A DNA stretch of 5,953 nucleotides from Patescibacteria group bacterium (GTDB taxonomy: Bacteria; Patescibacteriota; Saccharimonadia; Saccharimonadales; HK-STAS-PATE-42), in the NCBI GenBank assembly GCA_030917805.1, contig JAUPUA010000043.1:1-5953 (forward strand), written 5' to 3'. Made by a program: the position numbers and the translations under genes. This document shows, in pieces, positions 4,508 through 5,953 of the stretch (position 1 is its first letter; each line of letters begins with the position of its first letter). The notes beneath the pieces were generated by a model that did no database searches, was not told the DNA's origin, and worked only from the letters and a program-made list of their open reading frames with translations.

Positions 4508-5678
4508 TCTCTACCTCTGATATATCTAGTAGCTTATTGGCAAGAAGTGCACCAACATCGTATCTTGCCAAAGGTGTCATCGCGTCGACTAAAGAGGATC
4601 TCAAGCTCTCGTCGCTAACTGCAAACTGAACCATAGAAATAAACTCCTCAGGCTTAGTTAAAAGATCGTCTTGTTCAGCAATCAAAGTAGCACCCATTTC
4701 TTTTAACATTGCAGCGTTCTTCTTCTGGTCACTCAAACTTGCAGGGATGAGTATGGCTGGCTTCTTTGCATTAGCAAGCTCCTGAATCGTTGTCGCACCA
4801 GCCCTCCCTACCACAAGATCAGCTACTCCATACAAGATAGCCATCTCCGAGCTAAAGTCAAAAGGCCTATACAGTTTTGGATTATCCAACTCTTTTCTAA
4901 TCTTTTTAGCCTGGCTAGTCGCAGCTCTCGACCCCGTCTGATGCAACACCTGAATCCCTAATTTATTCAAATCATTTATAGTACAATAAATTAGTTCATT
5001 TATCTTCTTTGCCCCAAGACTACCACCGGTCACGAGTACAGTTTTACTCTCTACATTAAGATCTAAGCTTGACCTTAAGTTAGATATTTCTGCACTATCA
5101 ACAGGCCTAAATTCTTCCTCAACCGGTATTCCTACTACGTCCTTGTCATTTAACTTCTCAATACTGCGGGGCATTCCAAAATAAATTCTTTTTGCCCATT
5201 TACCAACTATGGCGTTAGCCATTCCAGGCCTGGAGTCTGAGTCATGCACTACTATCGGGGCTCTCTTTCTAGCAGCAAAACAGAACTCTAGTGCCCCCGT
5301 TCCGCCTTTACAAAATATTGCAGCAGGTTTTAGCTTCATCAGTATCATCTTAGATTGAACTATCCCATAAACAGTCTTAAACAAGTCGATAATATTAAGG
5401 ATTTGAGTCTTTACATCGGATATCTCCCTCAACCTACTGCGCCCATAACGCCTGAATCTACCACCACTAACTTGATATATCTTTAAATTATCCTCATTAG
5501 AGCCTTCTAAATCTTTAAATATCTGCTTCGTCCTCTCAAAATATCCTCTATTCGTTATAATTGCGATCTTTATGTTAGGGTTTATCCTGAACATTTCGCC
5601 CGCAATGATTCTAAGCGGAACAACATGCCCCCCTGTTCCGCCACCTACCAACACTATAGTCTTATCGTGGCTACTCAT
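4500..5678 (-). CDS. murG: UDP-GlcNAc:lipid I N-acetylglucosaminyltransferase MurG
   Basis: MurG adds GlcNAc from UDP-GlcNAc to lipid I at the inner membrane face, forming lipid II for peptidoglycan synthesis. It is a GT-B fold glycosyltransferase of family GT28. Visible motifs (392-residue numbering) are the N-terminal glycine loop GGGTGGH at 12-18, KGGTG at 124-128, HDSDSRPG at 145-152 (where many homologues have HEQN..PG), the second glycine loop TGGSLGA at 217-223, HQTG at 246-249, and GRAGATTIQELA at 291-302, whose Glu 300 matches the nucleotide-ribose ligand of Escherichia coli MurG. DQKKNA at 317-322 replaces the usual DxHQxxNA-type motif. It is slightly longer than typical MurG (about 355-370). 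The ATG at 5678 was chosen over an upstream TTG (5696) because GAGGAG lies seven bases before it and it overlaps the ftsW stop by 8 bases. Confidence 0.92.
   Translation of the reverse strand: MSSHDKTIVLVGGGTGGHVVPLRIIAGEMFRINPNIKIAIITNRGYFERTKQIFKDLEGSNEDNLKIYQVSGGRFRRYGRSRLREISDVKTQILNIIDLFKTVYGIVQSKMILMKLKPAAIFCKGGTGALEFCFAARKRAPIVVHDSDSRPGMANAIVGKWAKRIYFGMPRSIEKLNDKDVVGIPVEEEFRPVDSAEISNLRSSLDLNVESKTVLVTGGSLGAKKINELIYCTINDLNKLGIQVLHQTGSRAATSQAKKIRKELDNPKLYRPFDFSSEMAILYGVADLVVGRAGATTIQELANAKKPAILIPASLSDQKKNAAMLKEMGATLIAEQDDLLTKPEEFISMVQFAVSDESLRSSLVDAMTPLARYDVGALLANKLLDISEVENV
4508..4518 (-). promoter_or_regulatory. Ribosome-binding site for ftsQ
   Basis: On the minus strand AGAGG (4518-4514) lies six bases before the ftsQ ATG, inside the end of murG. 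It supports this start and reinitiation across the 8-base murG/ftsQ overlap. Confidence 0.6.
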
Positions 5679-5931
5679 AGGCTCTCTCCTCGCCAAAGCC
5701 CTTCATTCGGCTCTTTTTATAGGCAGATAGGTTCAAAACAACTCCAATCATAGTAAGCATTATAACTAAATTAGTCCCACCAAGGCTAAAAAACGGTAAC
5801 GGAACCCCAGTAAATGGTATCAATCCCAAAATAGAACCCATATTAACCATAAAGTTACCCGCAACCCAACCCGTTATCCCTGCCACAACACTCTTCCAGT
5901 AACCAACAAGACCATTCAAAATCCCTAGCAT
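5671..5931 (-). CDS. ftsW: FtsW/RodA/SpoVE-family (SEDS) protein, C-terminal part only
   Basis: SEDS proteins are multi-pass membrane glycosyltransferases that polymerise lipid II, FtsW doing so at the septum. The 86 residues seen contain the family's last conserved motif, PFTGVPLPFFSLGG (39-52, where FISYGG is usual), flanked by membrane helices at about 12-38 and 53-71, and a short basic cytoplasmic tail. A full-length FtsW has about 360-400 residues, so most is missing. The ATG at 5931 is not a natural start: homology-like residues continue upstream, but an in-frame TAG lies at 5935-5937. Its own TAG stop overlaps the murG start by 8 bases. Adjacent murG and ftsQ favour FtsW over RodA. Whether a functional protein is made depends on whether the upstream TAG is real. 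Confidence 0.75.
   Translation of the reverse strand: MLGILNGLVGYWKSVVAGITGWVAGNFMVNMGSILGLIPFTGVPLPFFSLGGTNLVIMLTMIGVVLNLSAYKKSRMKGFGEERAYE
5679..5691 (-). promoter_or_regulatory. Ribosome-binding site deciding the murG start
   Basis: On the minus strand GAGGAG (5691-5686) is followed by seven bases and then ATG at 5678. This decides the murG start over the in-frame TTG at 5696, which would lie upstream of the site. Confidence 0.6.
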
Positions 5932-5934
5932 TCT

Positions 5935-5937
5935 CTA
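5935..5937 (-). other. In-frame TAG within the ftsW reading frame
   Basis: Read on the minus strand, the codons before the ATG at 5931 are F-G-A-L-I, then TAG, then R. The hydrophobic FGALI followed by R-M-L-G-I fits the end of a SEDS membrane helix and its next loop, so TAG appears to replace a sense codon such as TTG (Leu). It is either a nonsense mutation or a base-calling error close to the window edge. Confidence 0.6.
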
Positions 5938-5953
5938 GATAAGGGCCCCAAAC

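Noticed and set aside
4421..4618. Plus-strand open frame of 65 codons
   Set aside because: It is antisense to the murG/ftsQ junction and has no recognisable features.
5679..5696. TTG at 5696 as the murG start
   Set aside because: It adds only six residues before the conserved region and overlaps ftsW more deeply. The ATG at 5678 has a well-spaced GAGGAG and gives the same 8-base overlap as the next gene pair.
5671..5953. Alternative genetic code with TAG read as an amino acid
   Set aside because: The ftsQ and ftsW proteins end at TAG right after family-typical C-termini, so TAG works as a stop here; a single upstream TAG is better explained by mutation or error.

Overview
The window looks like a piece of a small, AT-rich bacterial chromosome, most likely from the Patescibacteria (Candidate Phyla Radiation), with Saccharibacteria (TM7) the best guess. 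The reasons are the divergent MurG, a sigma-region-4/HARE-HTH protein of a kind I associate with these lineages, tight gene overlaps, and several short genes I cannot assign. The genetic code looks standard: TGA, TAA and TAG all end recognisable proteins. The lineage is inferred from protein style, not from a marker RNA.

Layout. Bases 1-871 are a rightward pair: the C-terminus of DNA topoisomerase I (topA), overlapped by 4 bases by an unrecognised 200-aa protein. A 273-base spacer (872-1144) with a weak promoter and a perfect 12-base palindrome leads to a 351-aa protein that joins a sigma-70 region 4 helix-turn-helix to several winged-helix modules. It is followed by a 96-aa hypothetical ORF whose reading appears to continue, in shifted frames, to about 2731; this is probably a decaying gene. 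Bases 2732-3463 hold no credible gene. They are very AT-rich and carry a dif-like site, repeated AGTACTAA/ATAGTAC words, two DnaA-box-like nonamers in a direct repeat, and a nested inverted repeat. The rest, on the minus strand, is a compact cell-wall/division operon: ftsW (C-terminus only, with an in-frame TAG just upstream), murG and ftsQ, each joined by an 8-base overlap.

How it fits together. FtsW polymerises glycan from lipid II, MurG makes lipid II, and FtsQ is the bitopic divisome protein, so the right half is one functional unit. The left half is about DNA topology and probably transcription control. Genes on both sides point toward the central intergenic region. A converging arrangement with a 28-base 11-6-11 dif-like site suggests, but does not prove, that this window spans the replication terminus, where XerCD-type recombinases would resolve chromosome dimers. 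The dif-like site is the most interesting observation here.
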